This document shows positions 1 to 8,626 of a stretch of DNA of 64,000 nucleotides, one piece after another. Each line of letters opens with the position of its first letter. Positions within the stretch are counted from its first letter, which is position 1. A program made the position numbers and the translations under genes. The notes under the pieces are model-generated. The model worked only from the letters and a program-made list of their open reading frames with translations, was not told the DNA's origin and did not search any database. The stretch comes from Actinomycetales bacterium. GTDB taxonomy: Bacteria; Actinomycetota; Actinomycetes; Mycobacteriales; Micromonosporaceae. The stretch lies in NCBI GenBank assembly GCA_002919305.1, contig PKFB01000005.1, positions 40,137 to 104,136 of the forward strand, read 5' to 3'.

Positions 1-259
1 CTGCACTGAACGCATAAGGGTGTGGTCGAGCTGGGTCCGGACGGCGTCGCCCAGCGGGCGGTGACCATGGCGGTAAGCGCCAGCGTGTGTGGTGATGACG
101 GGAATTCGGGTCACCGGGCGTGGTGACCGAGGTTTCCTGTCAGTCCCGTCTGGGACCGTATTCACGTGACCACACCGGGCCCATAGCCTCGTCGGGCCGT
201 GCCCGGCGCATACGCGTCATTCCACGGGTGGGATGGCGACCTTGGACAGGGAGTAGCCC
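1..259. other. Non-coding stretch upstream of ssb
   Basis: No convincing gene is visible. A short inverted repeat (GGTCACC at 109-115 and GGTGACC at 122-128, six-base loop) could end the upstream transcript. In related genomes rpsF usually lies just upstream of ssb, so this is probably the rpsF-ssb spacer, but rpsF itself is not in the window. An SD-like GGGAG precedes the ssb ATG. Confidence 0.5.
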
Positions 260-760
260 ATGGCAGGAGAGACTGTAATCACGGTCGTCGGCAACCTCAC
301 CGACAACCCGGAGCTGCGTTTCACCGCGTCAGGTGCCGCCGTCGCGAACTTCACCGTCGCATCGACCCCACGCATCTTCGACCGGCAGACGGGGGAGTGG
401 AAGGACGGTGAGGCGCTGTTCCTGCGCTGCTCGGCATGGCGTCAGGCAGCGGAGAACATCGCCGAGTCGCTGGAGCGCGGTTCCCGGGTCATCGTGCAGG
501 GGCGCCTGCGGCAACGAACATACGAAACCAGGGAAGGCGAGAAGCGTACCGTCATCGAGCTGGAGGTCGACGAGATCGGTCCCTCGCTGCGGTATGCCAC
601 CGCCAAGGTGCAGAAGGTAACCCGCGGCTCTGGTTCGGGCGGTTACGGCGCGTCAGGCGGCCCCTCGGGTGGCGGATTCGCCGCCGACGATCCTTGGGCC
701 TCCGCAACACCCGCGCCGGCCGGCGGCCCCGGTCCGTACAGCGACGAGCCCCCCTTCTGA
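260..760 (+). CDS. ssb: Single-stranded DNA-binding protein
   Basis: This 166-residue protein coats single-stranded DNA during replication, recombination and repair. Residues 1 to about 115 form the OB fold, with the typical start [18 protein letters not shown] and the [15 protein letters not shown] strand. A Gly/Ser/Pro-rich linker follows. The C-terminus ends SDEPPF, the acidic tip through which SSB recruits partner proteins. Length is normal for an actinobacterial SSB. It begins the ssb-rpsR-rplI block, where ribosomal protein genes flank ssb. The start is fixed by GGGAG nine bases upstream and by the conserved N-terminus. Confidence 0.97.
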   Translation: MAGETVITVVGNLTDNPELRFTASGAAVANFTVASTPRIFDRQTGEWKDGEALFLRCSAWRQAAENIAESLERGSRVIVQGRLRQRTYETREGEKRTVIELEVDEIGPSLRYATAKVQKVTRGSGSGGYGASGGPSGGGFAADDPWASATPAPAGGPGPYSDEPPF

Positions 761-807
761 TCATGTGAGTTTCTCGCGGAGCACCGCGAGGTAGTGGAGA
801 GCGAGCG

Positions 808-1047
808 ATGGCAAAGCCTACGTCGACACGTAAGCCCAAGAAGAAGGTGAATCCTCTCGACAAGGAGAAGATCACCTACATCGATTACAAGGACACGGCC
901 TTGCTGCGGAAGTTCATCTCCGACCGTGGCAAGATCCGTGCTCGGCGGGTCACCGGCGTGAACGCCCAGCAGCAGCGGAAGATCGCGCGCGCGATCAAGA
1001 ACGCTCGTGAGATGGCGTTGCTGCCGTACACGACCCAGACTCGCTGA
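808..1047 (+). CDS. rpsR: 30S ribosomal protein S18
   Basis: S18 is a 79-residue basic protein of the small-subunit platform that binds next to S6. The signature segment [20 protein letters not shown], followed by [34 protein letters not shown], is intact. It lies 47 bases after ssb and 14 bases before rplI, so the three are very likely co-transcribed. The N-terminal Lys/Pro-rich extension is normal for actinobacterial S18. No CxxC zinc motif is present, so this looks like the zinc-independent form. Confidence 0.98.
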   Translation: MAKPTSTRKPKKKVNPLDKEKITYIDYKDTALLRKFISDRGKIRARRVTGVNAQQQRKIARAIKNAREMALLPYTTQTR

Positions 1048-1061
1048 GGAGGACGGCGAGC

Positions 1062-1511
1062 ATGAAGATCATCCTGACTCAGGAGGTGTCGGGCCTCGGT
1101 TCGCCCGGCGATGTCGTCGAGGTCAAGGACGGCTACGGCCGCAACTACCTGCTGCCTCAAGGGTTCGCGATGCGGTGGACCCGGGGTGCGGAGCGGCAGA
1201 TCGAGCAGATCAAGCGAGCCCGCCGGGCCCGCGAGATTCGGGACCTCGGCCAGGCGCAGGAGGTCGCCGAGCAGCTGCAGAGCCTGCGGGTCAACCTGGC
1301 GGCTCGGGCTGGGGCGCAGGGGCGGCTGTTCGGGTCGGTGACCGCCAACGACGTGGTCACCGCGGTCAAGGAGGCCGGTGGCCCGGAGCTCGATCGGCGT
1401 CGGGTGGAGCTGCCTGGCCCGATCAAGGCCGTGGGCAGCTACCCGATCAAGGTGCGACTGCACCCGGAGGTCACCGCAACGTTCACGCTGAACGTGACCG
1501 CCGCACGTTGA
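1062..1511 (+). CDS. rplI: 50S ribosomal protein L9
   Basis: L9 (149 residues) binds 23S rRNA near the L1 stalk and helps keep reading frame. The N-terminal RNA-binding domain (KIILTQEVSGLGSPGDVVEV, then GYGRNYLLPQGFA), the long connecting helix (about residues 40-75) and the C-terminal domain (GRLFGSVTANDV to the end) are all present. GAGGACGGCGAGC precedes the ATG. It is the last gene of the ssb-rpsR-rplI unit, which a strong hairpin closes 50 bases downstream, separating it from dnaB. Confidence 0.98.
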   Translation: MKIILTQEVSGLGSPGDVVEVKDGYGRNYLLPQGFAMRWTRGAERQIEQIKRARRAREIRDLGQAQEVAEQLQSLRVNLAARAGAQGRLFGSVTANDVVTAVKEAGGPELDRRRVELPGPIKAVGSYPIKVRLHPEVTATFTLNVTAAR

Positions 1512-1561
1512 GCCGTCTTCCTCGCTGGACGTTTCTCGACAGACGTCCTCAAGCGGAGCAG

Positions 1562-1603
1562 CGATCGGGGGTGGAACCAGCGACGTGGTTCCACCCCCGA
1601 TCG
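1562..1603 (+). terminator. Intrinsic terminator after rplI
   Basis: A perfect 18-bp stem (1562-1579 paired with 1586-1603) encloses a six-base loop, GCGACG. It is GC-rich and followed by a weak T-run (GTTTT). It lies 50 bases past the rplI stop, as expected for the end of the ribosomal protein unit. Confidence 0.9.
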
Positions 1604-2019
1604 TGTTCAGGTTTTACCCGGATTGTTGTCCGGTGAGCTCTGAGAGCGCCCGAATCCCTCCTGGTTCTCGTTTCGTACGGCGTTTCCGGTGAGGTTCTCG
1701 TCGTGCCGGTACAGCGTCAACGGCGCCGACGCGTCCCAGCGTGAGGCTGCGGCGCTCTGACCAGCGGTGAGGCAGACCTGGAGAGTGCCCACGGCCCTTG
1801 ACGACGCCGACGTTGGCCGCCGGCTCCGTGGCGGGCTTCCTGCTCAGTCCAGGTGGGCTTCTTCGCGAGGAGGGCCTCCTCCCTGAGCCATCCCGGATCC
1901 AGGAGCGCGCCGCCCCTGAATTTTCCCTGACCCCAGCGGGTGGACGCGGATTGGTTTCATGTCATTGGCTACCGTGAAGCCGCGGCTTCATTCGCTGGGC
2001 TAAAACTTGGGGAGAAGGG
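1604..2019. other. Intergenic region, no gene seen
   Basis: This stretch separates rplI from a lipoprotein gene. I see no frame with family resemblance. The only larger frame, a 61-codon one on the minus strand, looks like GC-driven background. GGGGAGAAGGG just before 2020 is the Shine-Dalgarno sequence of the lipoprotein gene. Confidence 0.5.
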
Positions 2020-2784
2020 ATGCGTCGTTCCATTGTGGGAAGTATTGCAGTTCTGGGCGCGGTCGGCGTCGGGCTCGCAGGCTGTGGGAGTAATTCGGGG
2101 GCGCCTGTGAATTCCAATAGCAATGATCAGCTGGACGCCGTCAACGTCACACAGGTTCTCTCGCAGTCCTACACCGAATTAACGAATGCGAGCTTCCGGT
2201 TCCGGGGCACCATATCGGTGGGTGTGCTTGGAGGAGTGGAAGCGGAGGGGATCTTCTCAGCCGCCGATCAGGTTGGTGAGATGAGCACCAACTTCATGGG
2301 GCAGGAAGTCCAGATACGGATAATCGGCGAGGACTTCTACGTCAACGGCTTCCTCGAGGAGGATGACACCTGGGTGCGTCTGGACTTAAGTCAGATGGCC
2401 GAGGAAGAAACGCTCTCGAGGCTGGCAAACCCCATCGTGAGCGCCAATTACCTGCTTGCGGTGGCGGAAGCTGAGGAGGTCAGCGACGGTCGATACGAGG
2501 GCACCATCGACCTCGTGGAATTCGTCGAGCAGTACGCCAGCGAGGAAGAACGCGCCTATCTGGCGAACGTCCCGGAGGAGTTCACCGCGGTGCCGTTTGA
2601 GGCGACCGTGGACGATGAGGGCCGATTGACCTCGCTCCGCATGACGCTCACTTTGGATTTCGAGGGCGGCACCACCGAGGTGATACAGGAGGTCGAATTC
2701 AGTGACTTCGGTATCCCGGTGGAGGTGGAGACGCCGCCGGCCGATCAGGTGATCGAAGCGCCTGCAGGGCTTTATGGGCAGTGA
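2020..2784 (+). CDS. Putative lipoprotein (LppX/LprG-like)
   Basis: A 254-residue exported lipoprotein: basic start (MRRS), a hydrophobic segment, then a lipobox LAGC with the lipid-carrying Cys near residue 22, followed by a Ser/Asn-rich linker. The mature part is acidic and looks beta-rich (INDs such as SFRFRGTISVG, TWVRLDLSQM, PFEATVDDEGRLTSLRMTL), which recalls the LppX/LprAFG fold of actinobacterial envelope lipoproteins that shuttle lipids. The fold match is inferred from pattern only. It is monocistronic: strong SD (GGGGAGAAGGG) upstream and a terminator 35 bases downstream. Confidence 0.75.
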   Translation: MRRSIVGSIAVLGAVGVGLAGCGSNSGAPVNSNSNDQLDAVNVTQVLSQSYTELTNASFRFRGTISVGVLGGVEAEGIFSAADQVGEMSTNFMGQEVQIRIIGEDFYVNGFLEEDDTWVRLDLSQMAEEETLSRLANPIVSANYLLAVAEAEEVSDGRYEGTIDLVEFVEQYASEEERAYLANVPEEFTAVPFEATVDDEGRLTSLRMTLTLDFEGGTTEVIQEVEFSDFGIPVEVETPPADQVIEAPAGLYGQ

Positions 2785-2818
2785 TCATCAGCGCCGGTCT
2801 GTCTAGCGCATCTTTATC

Positions 2819-2853
2819 AACAGCCACGCGGATTTTCCCGCCGCGTGGCTGTT
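2819..2853 (+). terminator. Intrinsic terminator after the lipoprotein gene
   Basis: A perfect 13-bp stem (2819-2831 with 2841-2853; core CAGCCACGCGG/CCGCGTGGCTG) with a nine-base loop, followed by TTTCATT. Confidence 0.9.
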
Positions 2854-3008
2854 TCATTCGCGTACCCCTGCTGCTTTTCAGATGATGATCGCGGTGGGCA
2901 GGTAGCCGGTGCTTCGTCTGTCCGGGAAACCGGGGTCTTCTGCTCACCACACGGTGCCGTGGATGGATCCGCTTAAGGTAACACCCGGTCATGGACGGTG
3001 TGCGCTCG

Positions 3009-3014
3009 TAGTAT
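3009..3014 (+). promoter_or_regulatory. -10 element TAGTAT for polX
   Basis: TAGTAT lies six bases before the ATG at 3021, with no Shine-Dalgarno sequence between. This spacing puts the transcription start at or next to the A of the ATG, which predicts a leaderless mRNA. Confidence 0.6.
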
Positions 3015-3020
3015 CGCGGT

Positions 3021-4754
3021 ATGGCGCGGGCGAACGACCAGGTCGCCGCCGTCCTCCAGGAGTACGCCGAACTGATCACCATCCTCGGTGGGGACAGATT
3101 CCGGGCGCGTTCATACCAGAGGGCGGCCCGCGCCGTGGCCGGGTATCACGCGGATGTGGCGGCCCTGGGAAGGGACGGGGTACGCACGATCCCCGGCGTC
3201 GGGGCATCCATCGCGGACAAGATCGACGAGATCCTCAAGACCGGGACTTTCCGGCGGTTGGAGGAGCTGCGGGCGAAAGTGCCGCCCAGTGTGCTCCAGC
3301 TGTCCGCGATCCCGACGGTGGGGACGAAGCGAGCCATGGTGCTCTACCGCGAGCTGGGCGTAACCAGCGTGGCGGAGTTGCTGGACGCGATCGAGGCGGG
3401 ACGGCTACGCGACCTGCGAGGCTTCGGCCCGAAAAGCGAGGAGAACATCCGCGCCGGAGTGGAGCTGCTGCAGCGTTCCGGGAACCGAATCCGGCTGGAT
3501 GTCGCGTGGGGCCTTGCTGAGCGGATCGTCGCCGCGCTGTCCGCGGTTCCCGGCTGTCAACGCTGCGCGTACGCGGGCTCCCTTCGCCGTGGCCGTGAAA
3601 CCGTGGGGGATATCGATGTGCTGGCCGCCACCGAGGAGCCGGCGGCGTTGATGGAGGCGTTCGTCGGGCTCCCGGAGATGGGCGATGTGCTCGCGCGAGG
3701 TGAGAAGAAGACGTCTGTCCGGACGAGCACGGGGATCCAGGTCGATCTGCGAGTGGTGCCGGTGGAGTCCTGGGGCGCGGCGTTGCAGTACTTCACCGGT
3801 TCCCAAGAACACAATGTGCGGGTACGCGAGATCGCGGTGCAGGCCGGGCTGAAGCTCTCCGAATACGGCCTGTTCGATGCGGAGAACCGGCCGGTGGCCG
3901 CCGGCACCGAGCAGGAGGTCTACTCCCGGCTGGGGATGGACTGGGTGCCGCCGCCGTTGCGGGAGGACGCCGGTGAGGTGGCCGCGGCGCGGGAGGGACG
4001 GCTCCCTCGGCTGGTGCAGCTGACAGATCTACGGGGAGATCTGCACACCCATACCAACCTCACCGACGGCCTCGCCTCCTTGGAGGAGATGGTGGCGGCC
4101 GCCGCTGCGCGCGGGTACGAGTACTACGCGGTCACCGACCACGCGCCCAAGCTGGCCATGCATCGGATGACCCTGGACAAGGCGCGGGCCCAGCGGGAAC
4201 AACTCACCCGTCTGGCCGCTGGCTCTGGGATGCGGCTGCTTCACGGGACGGAGCTGAATATCGACCCCGACGGTGAGGTGGACTGGCCAGCGGAGATCCT
4301 CGCCGAGTTCGACATCTGTGTGGCCAGTGTCCACAGCCACTTCACCCTGCCGGTCGAGCAGCAGACGCGTCGGGTGATCCGGGCCTGCGAGAACCCGCAC
4401 GTGCACGTGATCGGGCATCTCACCGGTCGCCTCATCGGGCGTCGACCACCTATTGATCTGGACTTCGAGGCGGTGTTCAAGGCCGCGGCGCGTACCGGCA
4501 CCGCTTTGGAGATCAATGGGGGACCGGAGCGGCTTGATCTGCGGGACGACCACATCCGGTGGGCCGCGCGCCACGGGGTCCATTTCGTCATCTCCAGCGA
4601 CGCGCACGCCGTACCGCAGCTCGACAACGTTCGGTACGCCACCCTGACGGCGCAACGGGGATGGCTCACCCCCGATCAGATCATCAACACTTGGCCGTAC
4701 CAGCGCTTGCGAAAGTTCCTGAGCGCGAGTGAACGACGGGTGCATCAGGGATGA
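3021..4754 (+). CDS. polX: PolX-family DNA polymerase/3'-5' exonuclease with PHP domain
   Basis: A 577-residue bacterial family X polymerase, a gap-filling enzyme of base excision repair. In order: an N-terminal HhH lyase-like domain (IPGVGASIADKIDEI, near residue 60), fingers/palm with GSLRRGRETVGDIDVL near residue 186 (the DID aspartates bind the catalytic metals), and from about residue 340 a PHP exonuclease domain with DLHTHTNLTDG, SVHSHF and a late SSDAHA metal-binding motif. Length matches the family (about 570). It stands alone with its own -10 element. The PHP domain makes it one of two PHP repair proteins in this window. Confidence 0.95.
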   Translation: MARANDQVAAVLQEYAELITILGGDRFRARSYQRAARAVAGYHADVAALGRDGVRTIPGVGASIADKIDEILKTGTFRRLEELRAKVPPSVLQLSAIPTVGTKRAMVLYRELGVTSVAELLDAIEAGRLRDLRGFGPKSEENIRAGVELLQRSGNRIRLDVAWGLAERIVAALSAVPGCQRCAYAGSLRRGRETVGDIDVLAATEEPAALMEAFVGLPEMGDVLARGEKKTSVRTSTGIQVDLRVVPVESWGAALQYFTGSQEHNVRVREIAVQAGLKLSEYGLFDAENRPVAAGTEQEVYSRLGMDWVPPPLREDAGEVAAAREGRLPRLVQLTDLRGDLHTHTNLTDGLASLEEMVAAAAARGYEYYAVTDHAPKLAMHRMTLDKARAQREQLTRLAAGSGMRLLHGTELNIDPDGEVDWPAEILAEFDICVASVHSHFTLPVEQQTRRVIRACENPHVHVIGHLTGRLIGRRPPIDLDFEAVFKAAARTGTALEINGGPERLDLRDDHIRWAARHGVHFVISSDAHAVPQLDNVRYATLTAQRGWLTPDQIINTWPYQRLRKFLSASERRVHQG

Positions 4755-5154
4755 GCATCCGGATTCGCGTACTGAAGCGGCGGCGTGATTGACAAAGGTG
4801 ATGAATAGGGGCGAAGCACCCGTTGAGTCGGCATGCTCTCGGCGCGCTGTCGGCACGAGGGCGAGGTCACATTTTTTCGGGCACTTTTTTCTGTCCACAG
4901 GTTGTGGAGGGCGTTAACGCAGGTCAACAGTGGATCGTCCACACATCCCCTGTGGATATCCACAGGCTATGCACAGGTTGTGCACAAGTCTTCCCCAGTT
5001 ATCCACAGGCTGATCCAGAGGTTGTCCACATGAGCCGCTTGGGCGGTGTCCTAGGGGTGCCTATCGTGGTTGGGTCCACCACGGTGACCAGCCTCCCGAG
5101 CGGTCGACCGAAGGTGGGGTACAGCGCAGGGGGGTGCTGTTCACGGAGGATCGT
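4755..5154. other. polX-dnaB intergenic region with AT-rich tract
   Basis: Four hundred bases without a gene. The stretch 4868-4890 is unusually T-rich for this genome (two runs of six T). It is followed by the DnaA-box cluster annotated separately and then by the dnaB start region. The order AT-rich tract, then DnaA boxes, resembles a replication-origin unwinding element next to its box array. Confidence 0.6.
4891..5030 (+). promoter_or_regulatory. Cluster of DnaA boxes upstream of dnaB
   Basis: Measured against TTrTnCACA, perfect boxes are TTGTGCACA (4978-4986, also on the minus strand at 4979-4987), TTATCCACA (4999-5007) and TTGTCCACA (5022-5030). Single-mismatch boxes are CTGTCCACA (4891-4899), TCGTCCACA (4935-4943), ATATCCACA (4956-4964, with its mirror at 4951-4959) and CTATGCACA (4967-4975). 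Most point the same way. About nine boxes in 140 bp strongly suggests DnaA binding, either controlling dnaB expression or acting as an origin-like or titration site. Confidence 0.85.
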
Positions 5155-7734
5155 GTGGCGATCTCGGACGACACTCAGTCACTGGAGGTGGGGGGCGAGT
5201 TCCGGCAGGAGTTCGAGCGGACGCCACCTGCTGATCTCGCCGCTGAACAGTGCGTCCTCGGAGGCATGCTCCTGTCCAAGGACGCTATCGCCGACGTGGT
5301 GGAGATCGTCCGGTCGGCTGACTTCTACAAGCCCGCCCACGCAATCATCTTCGACACCATCCTCGATCTTTACGGCAGGGGCGAGCCGGCGGACGCCATC
5401 ATGGTTTCGGCGGCGCTTGCTGACTCTGGACAGCTGAGCAAGGTCGGCGGCGCCGGTTATCTGCACACCTTGGTCTCCGTGGTTCCCACGGCGGCCAACG
5501 CCGCGTACTACGCGCGTATCGTCGCCGAGCGGGCCGTGCTGCGTCGCCTCGTGGAGGCCGGGACGCGGATCGCGCAGCTGGGGTACGGGGCGGTCGCGGG
5601 CGCCGGTCGGGATGTGGACGAGATCGTCGACCTCGCCCAGCAGATGATCTACGACGTCACCGAGCGGCGGGTCAGCGAAGACTACGCCGCGCTCGGGGAT
5701 CTGCTCCAACCCACTCTGGACGAGATTGAGGCGATCGGGGCCAACGACGGTGAGATGACCGGCATACCGACCGGGTTCACCGACCTGGATCGTCTGCTCA
5801 ACGGCCTGCATCCCGGTCAGCTCATCGTGGTGGCCGGCCGTCCTGGTTTGGGGAAGTCGACCGTGGCGATGGACTTCGTCCGGTCGGCGGCGATCAAGCA
5901 CGGCATGACCAGCCTCATCTTCAGCCTGGAGATGAGCAAGATCGAGATCGTGATGCGGCTGTTGTCCGCCGAGGCCCGGGTGCCTCTGCACGTCATCCGC
6001 TCCGGGCAGCTGTCCGACGATGACTGGACCAAACTGGCGCGTCGGATGGGGGAGATCTCCGAGGCACCGTTGTTCGTGGACGACACCCCGAACATGACGC
6101 TGATGGAGATCCGCGCCAAGGCGCGTCGTCTCAAGCAGCGCAACAACCTGAAGCTGATCGTGGTCGACTACCTCCAACTGATGGCCTCCCCGAAGCGGGT
6201 GGAAAGCCGACAGCAGGAGGTGGCCGAGCTGTCCCGGGGCCTGAAGCTGCTGGCCAAAGAGGTCGAATGCCCGGTTATCGCGGTCAGTCAGCTGAACCGG
6301 GGACCTGAACAGCGGACCGATAAACGTCCTCAGCTGTCCGACCTCCGGGAAAGTGGATGCCTGACGGCCGACACCCGCATCCTGCGGGCCGACACGGGCG
6401 CCGAGGTCACGCTCGGGGAGTTGCTCGCCTCCGGAGCACGTGATGTTCCGGTGTGGACGCTGGATGAGAAGCTGCGGTACGTCGCACGCCCGATGACTCA
6501 TGTCTTCCCCACCGGCGTCAAGGAGGTCTACCGACTGCGCCTCGCCTCCGGGCGCCACGTCGACGCGACCGGGAACCATCCTTTCTTGACTTTCGCCGGT
6601 TGGCGTCGACTCGATGAGCTTCACCCAGGCGATCGGTTGGCGGTGCCCCGGCATGTTCCAGCGCCGCTGGTCACCGTCCGGTGGTCCACCGCTGAGGTCG
6701 TGTTTCTGGCACACCTTGTCGGTGGGGGAGCGCTTATGCCGGATCGCTCCATCCGGTACGCCAACGTCGATGAGGCGAGTGTGGACGCGGTGCATGAGGC
6801 GGCGCTGCGCGGTCGGCCTGGTCGACCGCACGCTGGTGCGGCGTGGTTGGAGAAGCTCGGGCTGGTCGAACAGCTGCACGGTACCGAGAGGGGCGTGCCG
6901 CACGGCGTCTTCGGGCTCCCCAAGGACCAGGTGGCGTTGTTCCTCCGCCATCTGTGGACCACCGCCGGCTGTGTGCGGTGGGACGCGGATCAGGAGCAGG
7001 CGACGATCCACTACACCTCCCCGAGCCGGCGCCTGGTCGACGATGTCGCGCTGCTGCTGTTGCGGTTCGGGATCCACACCACGATCGAGGCCACGCGGGA
7101 GTCGGAGGGCCGGGAGGCGTACCGCGTGGTGGTGTCCGATAGGGACGATCAACTCCGCTTCCTACGCCAGATCGGGGCGCACGGTGCGCTGGCCCAGCAG
7201 GTCACTCAGTACTTGACCGGTGTAGGGGCGCGGCGGCGTACCACCGCTCGGGAGGCGGTACCGCGGGAGGTGTGGCGGAAGGTCCGTGAGGCGTTAACGG
7301 AGCCTGACGCGCCCCGTGCAGCTGCAGGGACGCGGCCGTGGGCGGGCGTCCGCGGGGATGGCGACTCTGGCCGGGATCGGCTTGCGCGGGTCGTGGCGGT
7401 TCTGGACGACGTCGAGCTGGACATGATCGCCACGAACGACGTCTACTGGGACGAGATCCTCGCGATCGAGGCGCTCGGCCCGATGCCGGTGTATGACGCG
7501 ACCGTGTTGGGGACCCACAATTTCGTCGCGAACGGGATCGCCGTCCACAACTCGATCGAGCAGGACGCCGACGTGGTGCTGCTGTTGCACCGCGAGGACT
7601 ACTACGACAAGGAGTCACCGCGGGCCGGCGAGGCGGACTTCATCGTCGCCAAGCACCGTAACGGCCCCACCGACACCGTGACCGTAGCGGCGCAGCTGCA
7701 CCTGTCCCGGTTCGTCGACATGGCCGTGGTGTAG
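5155..7734 (+). CDS. dnaB: Replicative DNA helicase DnaB, interrupted by an intein
   Basis: The hexameric helicase that unwinds DNA ahead of the fork. The N-terminal DnaB domain (PPADLAAEQCVLGGMLLSKDA) is followed by the RecA-like domain with Walker A GRPGLGKS and Walker B LIVVDYLQL. The extein is broken after RESG by a 398-residue intein and resumes at SIEQDADVVLLLHRED, so the spliced product is about 461 residues, normal for DnaB. The GTG at 5155 is chosen because GGAGG lies five bases upstream; an in-frame GTG at 5134 would add seven residues. A DnaA-box cluster lies directly upstream. Confidence 0.95.
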   Translation: MAISDDTQSLEVGGEFRQEFERTPPADLAAEQCVLGGMLLSKDAIADVVEIVRSADFYKPAHAIIFDTILDLYGRGEPADAIMVSAALADSGQLSKVGGAGYLHTLVSVVPTAANAAYYARIVAERAVLRRLVEAGTRIAQLGYGAVAGAGRDVDEIVDLAQQMIYDVTERRVSEDYAALGDLLQPTLDEIEAIGANDGEMTGIPTGFTDLDRLLNGLHPGQLIVVAGRPGLGKSTVAMDFVRSAAIKHGMTSLIFSLEMSKIEIVMRLLSAEARVPLHVIRSGQLSDDDWTKLARRMGEISEAPLFVDDTPNMTLMEIRAKARRLKQRNNLKLIVVDYLQLMASPKRVESRQQEVAELSRGLKLLAKEVECPVIAVSQLNRGPEQRTDKRPQLSDLRESGCLTADTRILRADTGAEVTLGELLASGARDVPVWTLDEKLRYVARPMTHVFPTGVKEVYRLRLASGRHVDATGNHPFLTFAGWRRLDELHPGDRLAVPRHVPAPLVTVRWSTAEVVFLAHLVGGGALMPDRSIRYANVDEASVDAVHEAALRGRPGRPHAGAAWLEKLGLVEQLHGTERGVPHGVFGLPKDQVALFLRHLWTTAGCVRWDADQEQATIHYTSPSRRLVDDVALLLLRFGIHTTIEATRESEGREAYRVVVSDRDDQLRFLRQIGAHGALAQQVTQYLTGVGARRRTTAREAVPREVWRKVREALTEPDAPRAAAGTRPWAGVRGDGDSGRDRLARVVAVLDDVELDMIATNDVYWDEILAIEALGPMPVYDATVLGTHNFVANGIAVHNSIEQDADVVLLLHREDYYDKESPRAGEADFIVAKHRNGPTDTVTVAAQLHLSRFVDMAVV
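6358..7551 (+). other. DnaB intein (398 aa) with degenerate homing endonuclease
   Basis: The intein begins at Cys (CLTADTRIL), contains block B TGNHPF, and ends VYDATVLGTHNFVANGIAVHN before extein Ser. All splicing residues (Cys1, the TxxH His, penultimate His, terminal Asn, +1 Ser) are present. The site, RESG/SIEQD, is the same as that of the Synechocystis DnaB intein. The two LAGLIDADG-type helices can be read as LAHLVGGGALM and LRHLWTTAGCV. The aspartate normally found in each (GDG and TDG) is Gly (codon 6724-6726) and Ala (6964-6966), so the endonuclease is probably dead while splicing should work. Confidence 0.92.
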
Positions 7735-7794
7735 CGGCTGTGGTGTACGCCGGGTACCTCCTTCGATAGGAGCCCGCGACGTACAAGGAACAAC

Positions 7795-7833
7795 GCCCGC
7801 GCCTCGTCCGCGGTGAGCAGGTGAGGCGCGGGC
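7795..7833 (+). terminator. Probable terminator after dnaB
   Basis: An 11-bp perfect stem, GCCCGCGCCTC (7795-7805) with GAGGCGCGGGC (7823-7833), and a 17-base loop, 60 bases past the dnaB stop. There is no T-run, so it is less certain than the others. The rest of 7735-8064 holds no gene I can support. Confidence 0.55.
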
Positions 7834-8051
7834 AGCGGTCACGGCCGTGTGGTGCAGTGGATTCCATGAGGATGGCCGCGGTCGGTAAACCCAGGGTTCC
7901 CGGCGGGTAAGAAATGGGCTCCAACATTGCTACGGGTGTGAGTCCAGGCGGAGAGTCCAGACCGGTGAGTGGACGGACCGGTACGCCGCGCCACCGTGTT
8001 GAGCTCGCCTGAGGAATCGAAAAATCCGTCAGGTGTGGAGGCCGGCGGTAA

Positions 8052-8057
8052 TAGCAT
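8052..8057 (+). promoter_or_regulatory. -10 element TAGCAT for the VOC gene
   Basis: TAGCAT lies seven bases before the ATG at 8065 and no Shine-Dalgarno sequence is present. A leaderless transcript is predicted. Confidence 0.5.
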
Positions 8058-8064
8058 CCTGGGC

Positions 8065-8451
8065 ATGGCGGCTCGGATTACCGAACTGGTGTTTGACAGT
8101 CGCGACCCGGAGCGGTTAGCGAGGTTTTGGTGCGATGTGCTCGGTTACGTTGAGCTAGACCGCGGTGAAGAGGGCGACATCGAGATCGGGCCACCAGGGA
8201 GCAGTTTCGGCGGGCCGCACCCAACGCTAGTGTTCGTCCCCAACGATGAGCCGAAGCAAGGAAAGCTGCGGCTACATATCGATATCAACGCCACTGACCG
8301 GGACCAGGATGCCGAATTGGAGCGGCTGTTGTCGATAGGCGCAGTCCAGGTCGACATTGGACAGACAGGCGAGGAGTCCTGGTATGTCCTGGCCGACCCG
8401 GAGGGTAATGAGTTCTGCCTGTTGCGGCGTCGAGTCGACCCGATCTTCTGA
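8065..8451 (+). CDS. VOC/glyoxalase-like domain protein
   Basis: A 128-residue member of the vicinal oxygen chelate superfamily, of the short Glyoxalase-like (Glyoxalase_6 type) kind common in actinobacteria. It begins AARITELVFDSRDPERLARFWCDVLGY, a typical first beta-alpha-beta module, and ends with the second module WYVLADPEGNEFCLL. Members bind metals or small ligands or confer resistance, and substrate cannot be read from sequence. Upstream in-frame codons exist to 7969 but have no family resemblance, and TAGCAT supports the ATG at 8065. It appears monocistronic. Confidence 0.8.
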   Translation: MAARITELVFDSRDPERLARFWCDVLGYVELDRGEEGDIEIGPPGSSFGGPHPTLVFVPNDEPKQGKLRLHIDINATDRDQDAELERLLSIGAVQVDIGQTGEESWYVLADPEGNEFCLLRRRVDPIF

Positions 8452-8626
8452 GGGTCCCTGATCTGGTTCCTGCTTCAGGCGCTCCCCGCACATCGGAGCG
8501 GCTCTGAGAATCAGCTCGTGGAATCGGCTCTGCCCAGCTCGCGCTGTGAACACGCATGAGAGATTCAGCGTTCGGCGGGCTGAGTTTTGTGGGGCGAGCC
8601 GAGAACATTGTGGTCTGTTCATCGTC

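Noticed and set aside
1607..1792. 61-codon minus-strand frame after rplI
   Set aside because: No SD, no family resemblance, and it begins within sequence close to the terminator.
4868..5030. Calling the DnaA-box cluster the main oriC
   Set aside because: dnaA and dnaN, which flank oriC in actinobacteria, are not in the window. An origin role cannot be claimed from the boxes alone.
5179..7152. 657-codon open frame antisense to dnaB
   Set aside because: It lies entirely opposite dnaB, lacks domain resemblance and is open only because GC-rich third codon positions remove stops.
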